A stretch of 64,000 nucleotides of DNA from Chrysopilus asiliformis (GCA_964034945.1 OZ035962.1:27959530-28023529); one strand, 5' to 3'; shown: positions 21,832 through 34,305, counted from the first letter of the stretch. Made by a program: numbers and translations. The notes: generated by a model not told the origin, from the sequence alone.

Positions 21832-22190
21832 TATGCCAGAATCGGATTCAGCGAACCCCAAAACCCGCAGACGAGATTTATTTTTCCGAAAAGGACCTTC
21901 TGTTATCCTTACGGACTTTTTAACACCAGGGTCGGATTCAGCGACCCCGAAAACCTCCAGATAAGATTTTTTCTCGGAAAATTTGAGGAAAAGGATCATC
22001 ACGTTATCTTACAGGACCTTTCGTTATCCTTACAAGAACGTAGTGGAAATATTTTATTGTCATCGGAGTTACGAATGTGTGCAAAATTTCAAACATGAGT
22101 GAAAGTGGGCCAAAATTAGACTACAAGATTTAACCCTGACAGGCAAACAAACGGACAAAAAAGATAAGCTAAATAAATCTATTCTCTATT
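21832..22190. repeat. Family F element, diverged copy with two repeat units
   Basis: Two units of the 122-bp repeat (GGATTCAGCGAACCCCAAAA; GGATTCAGCGACCCCGAAAA) with GGACCTTCTGTTATCCTTAC, then the same unique arm (TTGTCATCGGAGTTACGAAT, TGTGCAAAATTTCAAA) and a decayed GACA tract ending AAGATAAGCTAAATAAA. It is clearly older than the copy at 3130-3905. Confidence 0.75.
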
Positions 22191-22269
22191 CTCTTTCACA
22201 ATTACCTTTTTAAATTAAACAGAATAGATTTCGTTTGTCATATTTGTGGCAAAAATTACTAAATTCCAA

Positions 22270-22330
22270 CAGTAAAAGCTTACATAAACGGTCACTGTTT
22301 TTTTTTGTTCGTTTATGTAAACTTTTACTG
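22270..22330. repeat. Short fold-back repeat
   Basis: CAGTAAAAGCTTACATAAAC (22270-22289) and GTTTATGTAAACTTTTACTG (22311-22330) are reverse complements with one mismatch around a 21-nt T-rich loop. It could form a 20-bp hairpin or be a minimal MITE remnant. Confidence 0.8.
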
Positions 22331-23043
22331 TGGATAGAAACATTAAAAAAGCTTCAATTGCCAACGGACTCTAGCTGCGAGCAAATTGAATATTCTTAAT
22401 TGAGAGCAAACCAAATTTTGAAAGAAACTTTTACATTTGTCTGGGACGGGGGGGTGCATCTTCTTTACACACAATATTTTAACAGAAATATAAGCATATT
22501 CTCAATGCTTTTCATCATATTTACTTGGTATATAAACTCCAAACAAATCACAAAATTGAAACCTAATTTCCCTAATAATAGTAAACACAAACTTTCACCT
22601 TGTTAAGCATCGTATGTAAATTTGCCGATCAATTTAATAAAATGTTTGAATTGCAAATTTGATGTTTATATCTACTGTTATTGTGTACATAACCTATCGA
22701 TGTAAAATGATATGACATGAAAATAATAACAGTCTACCATATTTATGTTCATTGCTGTTGTAGCTTCCCATTTTGAAATCGATATGTCAATTCTAAGCTG
22801 CCTGAGTAAAATTGATTTGCTTACGAAATTACGATAAATTTTTAATAAAATTATCGCTTCACAGGTCATCTCTTTTTATCTATGATTTTGCGTAAATAAA
22901 TTTTACTGAATTGCGTTTTATTTTTGATGTGCTTTAGACTTCATAAATTTTTCATTAATTTAAATTGATTATTTCTTAAATTGTTTCGATAATCAAATTT
23001 TATATAATCAGTTTGTGGTTAAAATTTAAACTAATCATACTAA
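22331..23043. other. No recognisable gene
   Basis: AT-rich, with no recognisable coding domain or repeat end. Confidence 0.5.
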
Positions 23044-23526
23044 TCTATAAACATGAGTTGGTGTCTGTCTGTCTGTCTGTCTGTCTGTTCCTCTTTCACG
23101 CAAAAACGACTGAACCGATTGACATGAAATTTGGCATGAGTGTCTGTGGTAGTTCTGGTTCCAACATAGGCATACGGAAAAGTAGCGCAAGGGGTGGGGG
23201 AGTAAGGGGAGAGGGTGAAGTGATCTCGAAACTTAGCTCTTCCTCTATGTTACCCTTTCGCGGGAAAACTACTGAACCGATTGGCCTGAAATTTGGCATA
23301 GATGTTCGTCGGGGGTCCAACCCCAACATAGACCCATTAAAAAGTAGCCCGAGAGGTGGGGGAGTAAGGGGAGGGGGTAAATTGATCTTCAAACATAGCT
23401 CTTCTTCTATGTTACCCTTTCGCGGGGAAACTGCCGAGCCGATTGGCCTGAAGTTTAGCTCCAAAATAGACCATCAAAAAAAAATTTGAAAAAACTTAAC
23501 CCTGCAACGACGGGTATGCAAGCTAG
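23044..23526 (+). mobile_element. Non-autonomous Helitron with canonical ends
   Basis: It begins TCTATAAACATGAGTTGG and ends ...GGGTATGCAAGCTAG. It is preceded by A and followed by T, so it fits the Helitron rule A|TC...CTRR|T with no target duplication. Inside are a (GTCT)n tract at 23062-23090 and two-plus tandem copies of a unit of about 160 bp containing CTGAACCGATTG, CTGAAATTTGGCAT and GGTGGGGGAGTAAGGGGAG. Overlapping open frames on both strands are translations of this unit. No Rep/helicase is encoded. Confidence 0.75.
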
Positions 23527-25560
23527 TATAATATAAAAAATAATAAAAACCACTCCGTTTTAGAATCAAAGACATTCTATTTTGGATGTAAAACGTCAAA
23601 ATATGTTTATACATAAAATAAAAATTGATTTAAAATGGGAAGATTCATCGAATCGATCAATGCCCTTTTAAAAGAAGACAATAATGTAAAAATTTGTTTC
23701 GTATTTTTGTGTTATGATGCCTAAGTTGAATTGTCTTAGTATCTCATTAGCAATTGACGAGCAGAATTTGCTTTTGATTTATTGAATAGACTAAAAAAGG
23801 TCCGGATCCCTAACCTCCCTCATATGACAAACAATTTGGCCCATGTTCCTCCATAATGCGATGCCCAAGTGTTAAATGAAAAGATCTGCAAACCCATTCA
23901 TTCAAAAGGAAAAGTGTCCTAAAGTCAATTGGTGGCCCAAGGAGATAAATCTTCGCCATGACGATAGAAAGTTGTATGTCAACATCGAGATTGATCTTTT
24001 GTATATGGTAGCCAATAAATGGAAGGTCAAAAGAGTTTTTCACACAATTTTTCTTTTTTTTTCAAGATAGGAACGACAGGTCCAACAAATCCCCCAAAGA
24101 CATCTGTATAATATGTTTGGTGAATTTATCAGATGTTGAAGTGTTTCTTAAGTTTTATACGCTATGGGAATATTGATTGGACCTATCTTACAAGTATTGA
24201 TCTAACGTTAAACTAAGATGAAAGAAAATTAGAATTTATGTGTAAAAGAAATATGTATGCTAAAATTGAATTGATGGTATTGAAATGAAATTGTCACGAA
24301 TTCAAATAAATAATAAAATATTTATTGGAAGCTTTGTTAAGTTAACCTTTTTAAACCCAAAGATTTTACAATATGTCACGCGGTTATCTGTGCTTAACAG
24401 CCAATCAGTTATGCTAATTTTCGGTAATCCACCCCCATAGATTTAAAACACGATTAAACAGCAATATGTCTATGGAATAAGCAATGGAGAAATACATAAC
24501 GACGAATTTTATTTAAAATTTTAATTAAAATTGTATAAGTTTTTATAACAACCTTTTTTAAAAAAAAACAATAAGCGGATAATTTCTACTAATTTCCATT
24601 AAAATCTCCTGAAAAATTATTTTTGGTTGAATAAATTGAGAGATTCTTCATATCCAGTACACGGAAAAATATTTAAAAAATCAACCACGCTTTTCTGTTC
24701 AACCTTTAATAAACGAAAAATCTCACAGTAAAAAAACGTCACTGAAAATAATTTTTAATCCTTATAACGAGATTAAAGCAACAACGTAATTCGTTAATAT
24801 TGACCTTGCTGAGGCTATTTTAAGTCTTTGTAAAAATGTTTTGTATATCAAAGGTTAAAAAAAAGTGTTTAAAGATTTTTATTAATGAGATTTTGTTTAC
24901 GCAATATCGTGGCTCCAGGATATTTAATCAATTTTATTTATCAGTCTAAATCAAAAAGACCTTTATCCTGAAATTTTAATTTTTTGCTCCATTGGGGGAT
25001 GAGTTTACTGATGAAAGTGGATATGAGCTTCAGGGTGGCTGATCTGTTACTAATCGATTTATTAAAATTAATGTGGTTCATTGTGCTTAATAGGCCAGGA
25101 AAGAGTTTTGAGAAAAAATTATCAAAAACTTTTATTTTTTGTAAGGATTTTAAGGTATTAAATAGGGGCTTCGTCCTTAACCGCATCACGGTCCAACCTC
25201 TACCCACCGTTAGGCTGCCCAGTCCCCGTCGGCCTGCAGACACCCCTTCATCTTGTCCTTCGGCCTTGGGCCCCGCACTAAACTACGTCGAAACCTCTTT
25301 TAAGTTTCAAAGCATAAATAATATCCACTTAAGGTTAAAGGATCAATAAAAATGTTGAGAATCAAGCCAAAAAAAAACCAATTTATTACAACCAATTTAT
25401 TACAACCAATTAATAATTGGCCATTCTATCCATATTTATATCGTATCCAGAAATCGGAAAATTCGAGAATTGACAAAATACTGATTTCTTAGCGGTATTA
25501 ATTTAAACAATTTCTGAAAGATTCATTTAGTAATTCCAAAACATTTCGTTAGTGGTTGTT
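23527..25560. other. No intact gene; possible decayed LINE fragment near 24941-25330
   Basis: Mostly featureless AT-rich DNA. Between 25160 and 25300 lies a GC-rich patch. The minus-strand frame next to it (24941-25243, 100 codons) contains KVFDNFFSKLFPGLLS and NKSISNRSATLKLISTFI, which vaguely resemble the finger/palm start of a non-LTR reverse transcriptase. This is a weak resemblance with no catalytic motif, so I do not call an element. Confidence 0.3.
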
Positions 25561-26020
25561 TACCCTTGGAGCACAATGAACGCAACCAAGCCGCAACTAC
25601 GGACGCTTCGAACTGTCACGCAAAGCAGTTCAGGAGCGGTTGAGCACAATAGAAGCGTCGTCTGTTGCGTTGTGAGACAAACACAGAAAAATTAAAAGTG
25701 AACTAAAGTAGAGAAATATATAAAAAATGACTAATTTTGCAACGATAATTTGCTTTGTTTGTCTTTATCTTTGTTATTTGTATGTTATTGCACTAAGGCT
25801 ATCCATTTTTCCTTGAACGACATTTCCCCAACCTCACTTTATGAACTGTCAACGCAGACTTGTTGCGTTAAAGTTCAAAGTTTGGGAACTTTTGCGTCGA
25901 TGGTTGCGTTAAATGCGTTCACTGTGCTCACTCAAAAGCATTTCTGTGATATAAACTCGTAAGTGACAATTGGATGCGTGATGGTTGCGGCTTGGTTGCG
26001 TTCATTGTGCTCCAAGGGTA
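25561..26020. mobile_element. TIR element family H, copy 1
   Basis: Terminal inverted repeats of about 36 bp begin CCCTTGGAGCACAATGAACG on both ends. A related copy lies at 33501-33958 in the opposite orientation. The flanks here are TA on both sides (25561-25562, 26019-26020), a possible TA duplication, but the second copy does not confirm it. The interior is full of GTTGCG/CGCAAC-type subterminal motifs. The 70-codon frame at 25750 is shared by both copies, but its base composition gives no sign of a real protein. Superfamily not assigned. Confidence 0.85.
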
Positions 26021-27590
26021 AACAAAACAATTGTTAATTCGAAGGAGAGGTAGATAAATCTTACCATGTGAAATGCATTCAATTAGTACTGAAAAAGAAT
26101 AACTACAATGTATAAAATCTAAAAAGAATCTATGAATCCTAGAAACAATCGACTTCTGCTAACAGTAAGCATTTCCGTGATGATGCTAATAAAATTCTGA
26201 CACCAAACATTGTTTAGGGAAAAGCCCATTATTCCATGACGTAAATATGTTTTTTTTTTTTTGGAACTCGAATCGCTACGAAAATAATAAAAACGGTTTC
26301 CCGTAGAACGTTTCTGTTTTATTTTTCATCCACCGGCAATATTTGTGGGTATCGAAGACCTTACAAACTTTTAAAGAAAAGTCCATCAATCATTTGAAAT
26401 TACGGGAAGGAAATCATTGCTGCAGAAATAACTTTTCACCAAGTCGATTTTGGTTCGACTTTTTTTTTGCCATATTGTATATAACAAAAAGATTAAAATG
26501 ATTTTCATTGCTTTGATACTTTAAGAATATTTTTTTTTTTCAATAATTTGAAGAGAACGCTTTCGCGATATACTTTTTTCCTCATGAAATAACAGTTTAT
26601 TTTCAATCGATTCGATTGGATAAAAATCTATCTATTAAATAGATTATTGGGTTTTAGTTTATTGGAGTTTAATACTTTAAGATGTTTCAAATTTGAAAAA
26701 AAAAGTTTCTGCGACACTATTTTTGCATAAGAGCTAATATTAACTTTATAAGAAAAGTTTTAATGTTGAAAAAAAATTATGAATAATTTTAAGGATTATA
26801 TTTTATTTTTAATTCAAAAACAAGTTTAAGAAACCCTATAAAATATTTATGTGGTATAAACCGGAAACTGTATAAAACATTACCCAATTTTACATTTGAG
26901 TAAATGTCAATATCAACAAAATATATGCGATATCGAATATTTTCCATAATCATAATTTCTGTAAAAGCTTAAAAGGACCCTTGAAATCATTCATAAAATA
27001 TTTATGGCAAATCAAATGTATTTATTTTGATTTTTTTAAGAGATTATCTAATATTCCTATTCACATCTTTACTTCCTTATTTTTATGAGTTAGCACATAA
27101 ATTTCCTGCTGGCCAAAATGTTGATTTTTTGATTGTAATCCGGCGTTGAAATGTTTTGTGAAATGGCTGTTTCCAGCGCTTTTGACCGTAATAAAATTTG
27201 CCAGCATCCGCAGCAGTTTAGGAGCGATAAAATGTTGATGCTGTTTTTTTTTATGACGCGTAGGTTTGAGATTTTTCTTGGTTCGGTTTTAATTTTCGTA
27301 AAATGTGAAACGAGATACTAGATAATATCATATGTTTTTTTTCCAAAATCAATCATTGCAAATGAATATAAAATAAATTAATTATTGATTTCAAGAGTAC
27401 CTACTGAAATTTTATAACAGAAAATAACATTACTTAGTTCCAGGTACTTACCTAGTTAAACAAATTAAAATTGATTATTCATTTGCTTAGATGCGCCTGA
27501 ACAGATTAACCTCAAATTTAAGTCGGATATGTGCTCCCAGTCTGAATCTTCTCACCCTTATATCGTTAAATACTATAAAATTTGGTTCAC
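26021..27590. other. No recognisable gene
   Basis: AT-rich, with no recognisable coding domain. Nothing else stands out. Confidence 0.5.
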
Positions 27591-27593
27591 AAT

Positions 27594-28085
27594 GACTGTG
27601 TTTACATTAGGACTCATTTTGAGGCGGCACGTCATTCCTCATTTCTCTATATGTGCACACGGTTCGCTGCATCTTCATTCAACAAAACTAAACGAAACAG
27701 AGGCCTTATTCTAGAACTCGTACCGAGTCAAATCTCTACCGAGTGCTACAAACAGCGATTCTTGAACTCGGAAACGAACGATTTCTTGCGAGTAAATACT
27801 CGGTGACGTTTAGCCTGCCGAGTGAGGTCAACATGAATCTGAGACTATCTTTTGAGAGAGATCGCTCGTTTCCGAGTGCAAGAATCGCTTTTGACTCGGT
27901 ACGAGTTCTAGAATAAGGCCCCTTGTCTCAACAACCAGACTCAAACCGGTTTGCGACTGAAAATTTTAAGTGAATCTAAATTTCGTTCGCTCTTTTTGGT
28001 TTCCCTCCCCACTGCGTCCCTCACCCTCACTTGGCCGCAGCGAAAGACGCGCCGCCTCAAAATGCGTCCTAATGTAAACACAGTC
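27594..28085. mobile_element. MITE with GACTGTGTTTACATTAGGA ends, host of a nested MITE
   Basis: The ends GACTGTGTTTACATTAGGAC (left) and the reverse complement of the right (GACTGTGTTTACATTAGGAC) agree for about 40 bp, continuing into TCATTTTGAGGCGGC. The trinucleotide AAT flanks both sides (27591-27593, 28086-28088). Without the inner 219-bp element it is about 270 bp. It is non-coding. Confidence 0.8.
27702..27920. mobile_element. MITE nested inside the 27594-28085 MITE
   Basis: Ends GGCCTTATTCTAGAACTCGT and the reverse complement of the right (the same 20 bases), extending to CCGAGTCAAA. Internal CTCGG/CCGAG motifs recur. I found no clear target duplication. Confidence 0.85.
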
Positions 28086-28089
28086 AATG

Positions 28090-30090
28090 AATATTCGTTA
28101 GTTAATACAAAAAAGGAATTTACACGGAAAACTCGTTTTGTAGTTTTCTAAAAAGATAATAATGCGACTTGTAACTACTTCGGTTTTAATTGCAGGGTTC
28201 TTTCATTTCGTCTCTGTCGTTATTTTTATGTGTGGCTTTGGTCGTCTGGTTTTTGACTTTTGGATCAGGAAAACCACTAAAATCTTTGTTTTCCGCTTCT
28301 TAAATGGTTTTCTTTTTATATAAAATATATTAGAAGTTAAAAATGATCAGAAAAAGCGGTGTTTTCAATTCATATATTTAAAAAAAGCTTCAATTACTGT
28401 ATTTTCAGTATATTTGCTCGATGCTAACTAAAACCACCATACGGGTATAATAAAACCACGACGTGACGGTTCGCACATGAGTGGCAAAGTATTATGTTCA
28501 ATCAAACACAGCCCGGTACATATGAAGGCCACCTAAATTTTAACGTTAAATTTAAAAAAATTAAAACTTAGAAAATGGATTCCTCCCAGTCGCTCCTCTT
28601 AATGGTGAATTCTTTAAAAAGGTAGACAAAGACAATAAACAACAAAGCAGTGACGAAGGTTTCTCTTCTTTAGAATTTTCTATTGTATTATTAGTGCTTC
28701 CAATATATATTTACATATTTTACATACATTTATGTCCTCTTTATTACATCCTTTATATCCTTGTTTACAAAATTGAAAAAGTTCCTGAACATGTTGACAA
28801 AATGAAAAAGTTTTAACGGTGAAACAACAATATTTTCATTGATTTTTGTCTCATATTAAGAAAGGAGTAATCTGAGGAAAATATTAAAAAGTGTTTTATT
28901 TTCGAAAAAAAAGTAATGTATTTGCGAGCGTGAGTATACATCATACTCAAAATATACGATGTAAATTCCGTCTAATTTTCAAAAACAGACTTGTATGTAA
29001 TTAAGCATTAAATTGTTTATGACTTTTTGAAGAAGACGAGTACAAAAAACATAGAAAGTTCATTAAAGTATTATCATTATTTGATGAACAAATGTTGGGA
29101 TCCATGCAAACAATTTTGATAATGAGTACCAATTTCTGTACCAAAAACTTTGTACAAACACATATCTTTCGTTAAGGTTTCCGTTCGTTGTTGTTTTTGT
29201 GCGGATTCACGATTTTTTTTTTGTGATACGGGAAAGTTATCTTACGTGTACCAGGAAAATTGAAAACATTTTCATTTTAGAAAGTTTTCAGTATTCATTA
29301 TTATTTTTTTTTGTTTGCCGTAACTTTGGCAATTATGAATAAAGCTGTAAAATTTTAATTTCACAATACCCAAGTCGATGCGAAACCAAATTTTAATATT
29401 TCATTCACAGTGAAAACTCCAAATGTGACTATATTTCTCATACTCTATTCAACACGTCACAAGATACGTTAATAAATTCTTAAAATATCTGAAAATAATA
29501 CGAAACTCTGTGAATAAAGTTTTGTACTTTGTGTTGCCATTTCTATGATAAAATTATATAGACCTTTTTCATTTTTCATTACCGGAAAACTTTGTAACAT
29601 GCGGAAGTGAATCGTTTTATCGTTTCATATTATTTAAGTTTTACGTTGATAAAACATTTGAAACTGTTTTATTTTCTGAATATTGAGAAGCTTCCTGTTT
29701 ATCTTAAGGACACAAAAATGTTTAAAGTTACACAATGTCTAAATACTAACAAGTTGTAGGTTGATATGATAAATAAGATTTTGAGAGTATAAAATATGTT
29801 TTCTTGTGACTAAAGTATTCCAAAATGTATAGAAAGTTTTTACGAAAAGGAAGTATGTATATTTTTACAAAAAAGGAATTTCAAGAAAATATATCATCCC
29901 AAGTGGAACTGAGCCTCCTCAATTAAGGTTTCTAATAATTGTTCCTTCATACGCATTTACATACAGTTTTATATGGATTGCGAATGATGAACGAATTGCA
30001 ACATTTGAGAGGTTTTTCATTGCAACCCATCAACAGCAAAGACCCTGATCGCAGTCTAGACCGATAATCATTATTTATTTCTATAAATCA
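28090..30090. other. No recognisable gene
   Basis: AT-rich DNA without recognisable coding domains, terminal repeats or RNA genes. Confidence 0.5.
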
Positions 30091-30091
30091 A

Positions 30092-30172
30092 GTTGAGTGG
30101 ATTTGAAATGACAGCATGAAGCACAACCTTCAAATTACAGCCTAAGAGCTTTACCACTTGCGCCATTGATCA
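30092..30172 (-). repeat. Possible tRNA-derived (SINE-like) sequence
   Basis: On the minus strand TGGCGCAAGTGG matches an RNA polymerase III A box, and TTCAAATCC, 58 nt downstream, resembles a B box. The spacing suits a long-variable-arm (Leu/Ser-type) tRNA ancestor. The cloverleaf is not convincing and there is only this one copy in the window, so the call is tentative. Confidence 0.3.
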
Positions 30173-30346
30173 AATGAGGTTTCGTTATCATTTTCTTTTT
30201 CGTTTTCGTGTCTAGCACCATAAGTGGGATTAAAACAATTGTAAGGTATTCGAACTCATCAACCGTAGAAGACGTCACAGCAGATTGAGGTCTGCTACAG
30301 ACTTGAATTGAGTTCTAGAAAAGCTCAGTTATTTACCTATAAGAGC

Positions 30347-30563
30347 TATGGCATACCAAGTGCATTGCGTTGCCGCATGGCGCGTTTTTTAAAGGCAGCG
30401 AAACTAATTTAGGCGTTATCTCTGTTAAACTTTATTCCCTTCACATAATGAAAATAAGCACAAAAAAAATTGTGCAAATATGAACCTTTTGAGTTTAAAT
30501 TTATTTGGCTGTGCACCGTTATTAAGGCGCAATGCGGTGACGTACGCAATCAGTATGACAGAG
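30347..30563. mobile_element. Degenerate MITE, family G copy
   Basis: Inverted ends TGGCATACCAAGTGCATTGC (left) and TGTCATACTGATTGCGTACG (reverse complement of right), with inner arms GGCAGCGAAACTAATTTA and CAGCCAAATAAATTTA. It matches the arrangement at 5199-5412. It is non-coding. Confidence 0.45.
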
Positions 30564-30564
30564 T

Positions 30565-32960
30565 TTAAAGCCACACCCTCAAATACATTTTATAGATTAA
30601 AAATAGATAGACATTGATTGCAATTTTTCGGGTTAAGGGGCCAACTTTAATTTCAAGTGTAAATTAACCTTTCAGAGAGTTTTGTAAAAAAAAAGGTTCC
30701 GCACATGAATTTTCTTTTAATATATGTGTTTGTGGGTATTTCCCAACATCATTGAATTACAAAAAAAAAACATGAATTGAATCTAAATCAGTTTGTGACT
30801 GATTTATAATACTGTGAGTTTAACCTATTCCCTAACTGGAATATCTATCTTTTATTCATGACACTAAATTTCCCTCCGTTTTACAGCATTTTCATCATTC
30901 TATGTAAATAAACCCACTTTCCTAACCCTATCAAGGTTGATTTACTCCATCAAAAAGGTATATTGACCAGAAATTGTGCCTCAATTTAGTCAGTGCTAAA
31001 CGGATAATAAAATATTTACGATTCTTGTGTAAAACTTCTTGTACTCACAAGGAATTTTCATTGCATTCCATTTATACGAAAAACAAAGGAGGTGAGCAAT
31101 CCTGGATTAAATAAAAATATGTGTACACTGAATGAATGATGTATGAAAAATATTTTTGTTCAGATCGTCTTCTGCACAGGTAATTTATATTCTCAACTCG
31201 TATCTTCTTATTACCCACATAAACGCATAGAAATCCTTGTGGTAACCGTTTTATTGCCCTACGGCTAAAAAGCATTTTAAAGCTTTAGAAAAATAAAAAT
31301 AAAATTAAATTGGAGGTTTTAGGAGGTATTAAAAGCTAAATAAAATAAGATAACATTTTTTCACAACCATTGATTTGAGTTTTTAAATACTTTTTAAACG
31401 TTTAAAAGATGTTTTTACAAATCAAATACGTAATTTATCATATATGTTGCTTTTACCTATTTAAGGCGTAACCCCTTCTGCAAGGCATGAAAAGAACGTG
31501 TTTTTTTGGTGATTTATATAAATAAATCTATTTTCCGGCTCTTTTTGTAGGTATTTTATTGAATACATGTTCCAGATTTTTTTATGTAAAAAAAATGGAG
31601 TATTAATCACTGTATTAATCCGTGGTCATTCATTCATCTGAAATCAATCAAATGAGTTTTTTTTGATTCAATGTAACAAAATGCTGTCCTGATCGAGCCG
31701 GAATTTTAAAAAATCAATTGCGAAAAAATGGCGCCTGTTTTAAAATAAAGGTCGATTTTATTGTAAAAATTGGCGTATATTTTTGAGTGTAAAAATAATT
31801 ATTATTTTTATTTTTTATCTGTAAAAACAACTAATGCGTAATAACTGTGTAAAAATTCAAAGAAATCGGTAAAGTCACTACAATTAATTTACTTTTTAAA
31901 AGTTTGACGTCCATTTCAAAAATTCTGTGCAGAAAACTGATGGCAAGCATGGTCAGTGCTTTCATTTTTAAAAAAATGGTCATTTTTTTTATCCATTCTA
32001 GAAGTAAACAAATTCTCTATATATTATTTTTTCTGGAATAGCACGGTAACTTAAAGAATTACAATTTAATTCCTATAAAATCTACAGTGTATTCAACTTG
32101 GTAACAACGTTCAATACTTGGTAACATTCCGATTTAATTTTGTGGCATCCTACTTCCAATCCTAATATAGACAACGAACTCAATTTCGTTTAGCGAAATC
32201 TTACAAAATCCTATCTAGAAAGCAATATCCATCAATACGACTGAATCTGTGGGAAACAGAAAAAAATTGCACTAGGAAAAAAAATATTGGAAAAACAAAA
32301 TCCCAGCATCGCCTTAACAACATTCGATATACAAATATATGGAAAACGTGGAATAAAATATTGTCAATGGTTGTAGGGTATCTTGGTTGAACTAAAAATC
32401 CAAATCTAGCCCTCTATCCTCGTCGTCATCATCGTTTCAACTGGGATACATTCACATCGTTTGGCATTATTTTTTTTGTGTAGATTGGGAATTGGTGACG
32501 TTTGTACAAGTCATGAATTCCATTTACTCATGAATGGCATGTAGCTGGAAAGCTGCTGGGTAAAAAAATGGTTATATAGAAATTTGTATAATAAGGAGAA
32601 ATGTCTGTTGGTCAAATGAAAGGATAACATCAAGAGTGATGCGATGTATGTTAAATAAGCTGGGTGTAGGCTAAAAATACTTATTCATATCAGGAATCCT
32701 TTCAATTTTTTTTAACAAGGACATTTTTTCTATAAGGACTATTAAAAAAAAGTCCTTATCCAAATGTAACAGATTTGCGACGATAACAGTTTTCGAATGT
32801 AACAAACCGTGTCAAAATCGGTTAACGTTTACTGGTATAAGGATTTTTTTTAATTCTTACACCTGGAATTTCATAAACTTAATGCCGATGAGTTAATTTT
32901 TACCTCCAATCTATCTAATATATAGTTAATAGGCTGTGGTCCTTACCATTGAGTTGTAAC
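30565..32960. other. No recognisable gene
   Basis: AT-rich DNA. The 67-codon minus-strand frame near 31072 has no recognisable features. Confidence 0.5.
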
Positions 32961-32964
32961 TAAC

Positions 32965-33127
32965 TTAGTAACAACTTTTGGGGTGTGCGTAATGGGCTAA
33001 TTGCTTGCTAATTTCGGTTCGAATTCTAGTTTTTATTGGAAAGTTTCCAGTTCGTTGTAAATGAATGAAAACGTACTAGAATTAGAATGCAATTAGACCG
33101 TTTTGCACACGCCTTAAGTTGTTATTA
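32965..33127. mobile_element. Imperfect TIR element (MITE-like)
   Basis: Left arm TTAGTAACAACTTTTGGGGT then GTGCGTAATGGGCTAATTGC. The reverse complement of the right arm is TTAATAACAACTTAAGGCGT then GTGCAAAACGGTCTAATTGC. The 40-bp arms are about 75 percent identical by eye. It abuts the piggyBac-type element at 33129. Confidence 0.55.
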
Positions 33128-33128
33128 A

Positions 33129-33351
33129 CCCATTCGGTATTTTGATGCCATATGGCATCATGCTAAAAAATTTGAATTGTCTTATTATTTATTTATTTTC
33201 AACACTCTATTCTCATTCAGTGCACCTTTAAGTGGATTTGTGACCCAATTTTGATTTTTTGAGTAAAAATGAATACTAATAGCTTAAACATCATTAATTT
33301 GTGTATAGAGAATCTTTAACCCCCATAGAAAAAAAACATGTACCGAACGGG
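33129..33351. mobile_element. piggyBac-type MITE
   Basis: 223 bp starting CCCATTCGGTA and ending TACCGAACGGG, flanked on each side by TTAA (33125-33128 and 33352-33355). TTAA duplication and CCC...GGG ends are the signature of the piggyBac superfamily. A palindrome GATGCCATATGGCATCA lies near the left end. It is non-coding. Confidence 0.82.
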
Positions 33352-33500
33352 TTAAGTTAGGGACTTCTCATTGGTAAAGGCCTGCCTGTCTGTCTGTGCG
33401 CCAATAACTTGAGAGCCACTGAACTGATGTGGTTTTACATTATGGATCAATTCAAGGTTCCGCGTATCATCCCTGCTAACTCCTGCACCATTAAACCCTC

Positions 33501-33958
33501 ACCCTTGGAGCACAATGAACGCAACCAAGCCGCAACCATCACGCATCCAAATGTCACTTACGAGTTTATTTCACAGAAATGCTTTTGAGTGAGCACAGTG
33601 AACGCATTTAACGCAACCATCGACGCAAAAGTTCCCAAACTTTGAACTTTAACGCAACAAGTATGCGTTGACAGTTCATAAAGTGAGGTTGGGGAAATGT
33701 CGTTCGAGGAAAAATTGATAGCCTTAGTGCAATAACATACAAATAATAAAGATAAAGACAAACAAAGCAAATTATCGTTGCAAAATTAGCCATTTTTTAT
33801 ATATTTTTCTACTTTAGTTCACTTTTAATTTTTCTGTGTTTGTCTCACAACGCAACAGACGACGCTTCTATTGTGCTCAACCGCTCCTGAACTACGCTGC
33901 GTGACAGTTCGAAGCGTCCGTAGTTGCGGCTTGGTTGCGTTCATTGTGCTCCAAGGGT
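33501..33958. mobile_element. TIR element family H, copy 2
   Basis: Same 36-bp ends as 25561-26020 (ACCCTTGGAGCACAATGAAC on each side), interior in reverse orientation. The flanks do not show the TA seen at copy 1. The shared 70-codon frame here is on the minus strand (33558-33770). Just left, 33361-33490 holds a decayed GTCT-bearing repeat. Confidence 0.85.
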
Positions 33959-34305
33959 TAGTTTGAGAGTGACTACATAACAAATTAGCCTATGAAGTTT
34001 GTAGGTATTTTTTTTTAAATTGTTTCTCCATTCGAATTTTGCAGACAAAACCAAATCAAACAAAAAATTGTTGCCACAAATTTCATTTTGCCACCCTAAA
34101 TTATAAATGCGACTAGAAACTTTTGCTGATACCTATATTGAGAAAACCGATTTCTTTTGTATTTCGAGCTCAAATATGTCCAATAAGTTTTTCTCCAATT
34201 TATCATTATAGAATAACTTTAAGAATTTCCATCACATCGATTTTTCCTTAAGAATTCCTATCATATTGACATGTTTGTAAGTTTTTATAACAGTAATATC
34301 TGACA

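Noticed and set aside
25750..33770. Conserved 70-codon frame in both family H copies
   Set aside because: Conservation is expected because both are copies of one element, and the frame lies between inverted repeats full of subterminal motifs. No domain is recognisable.
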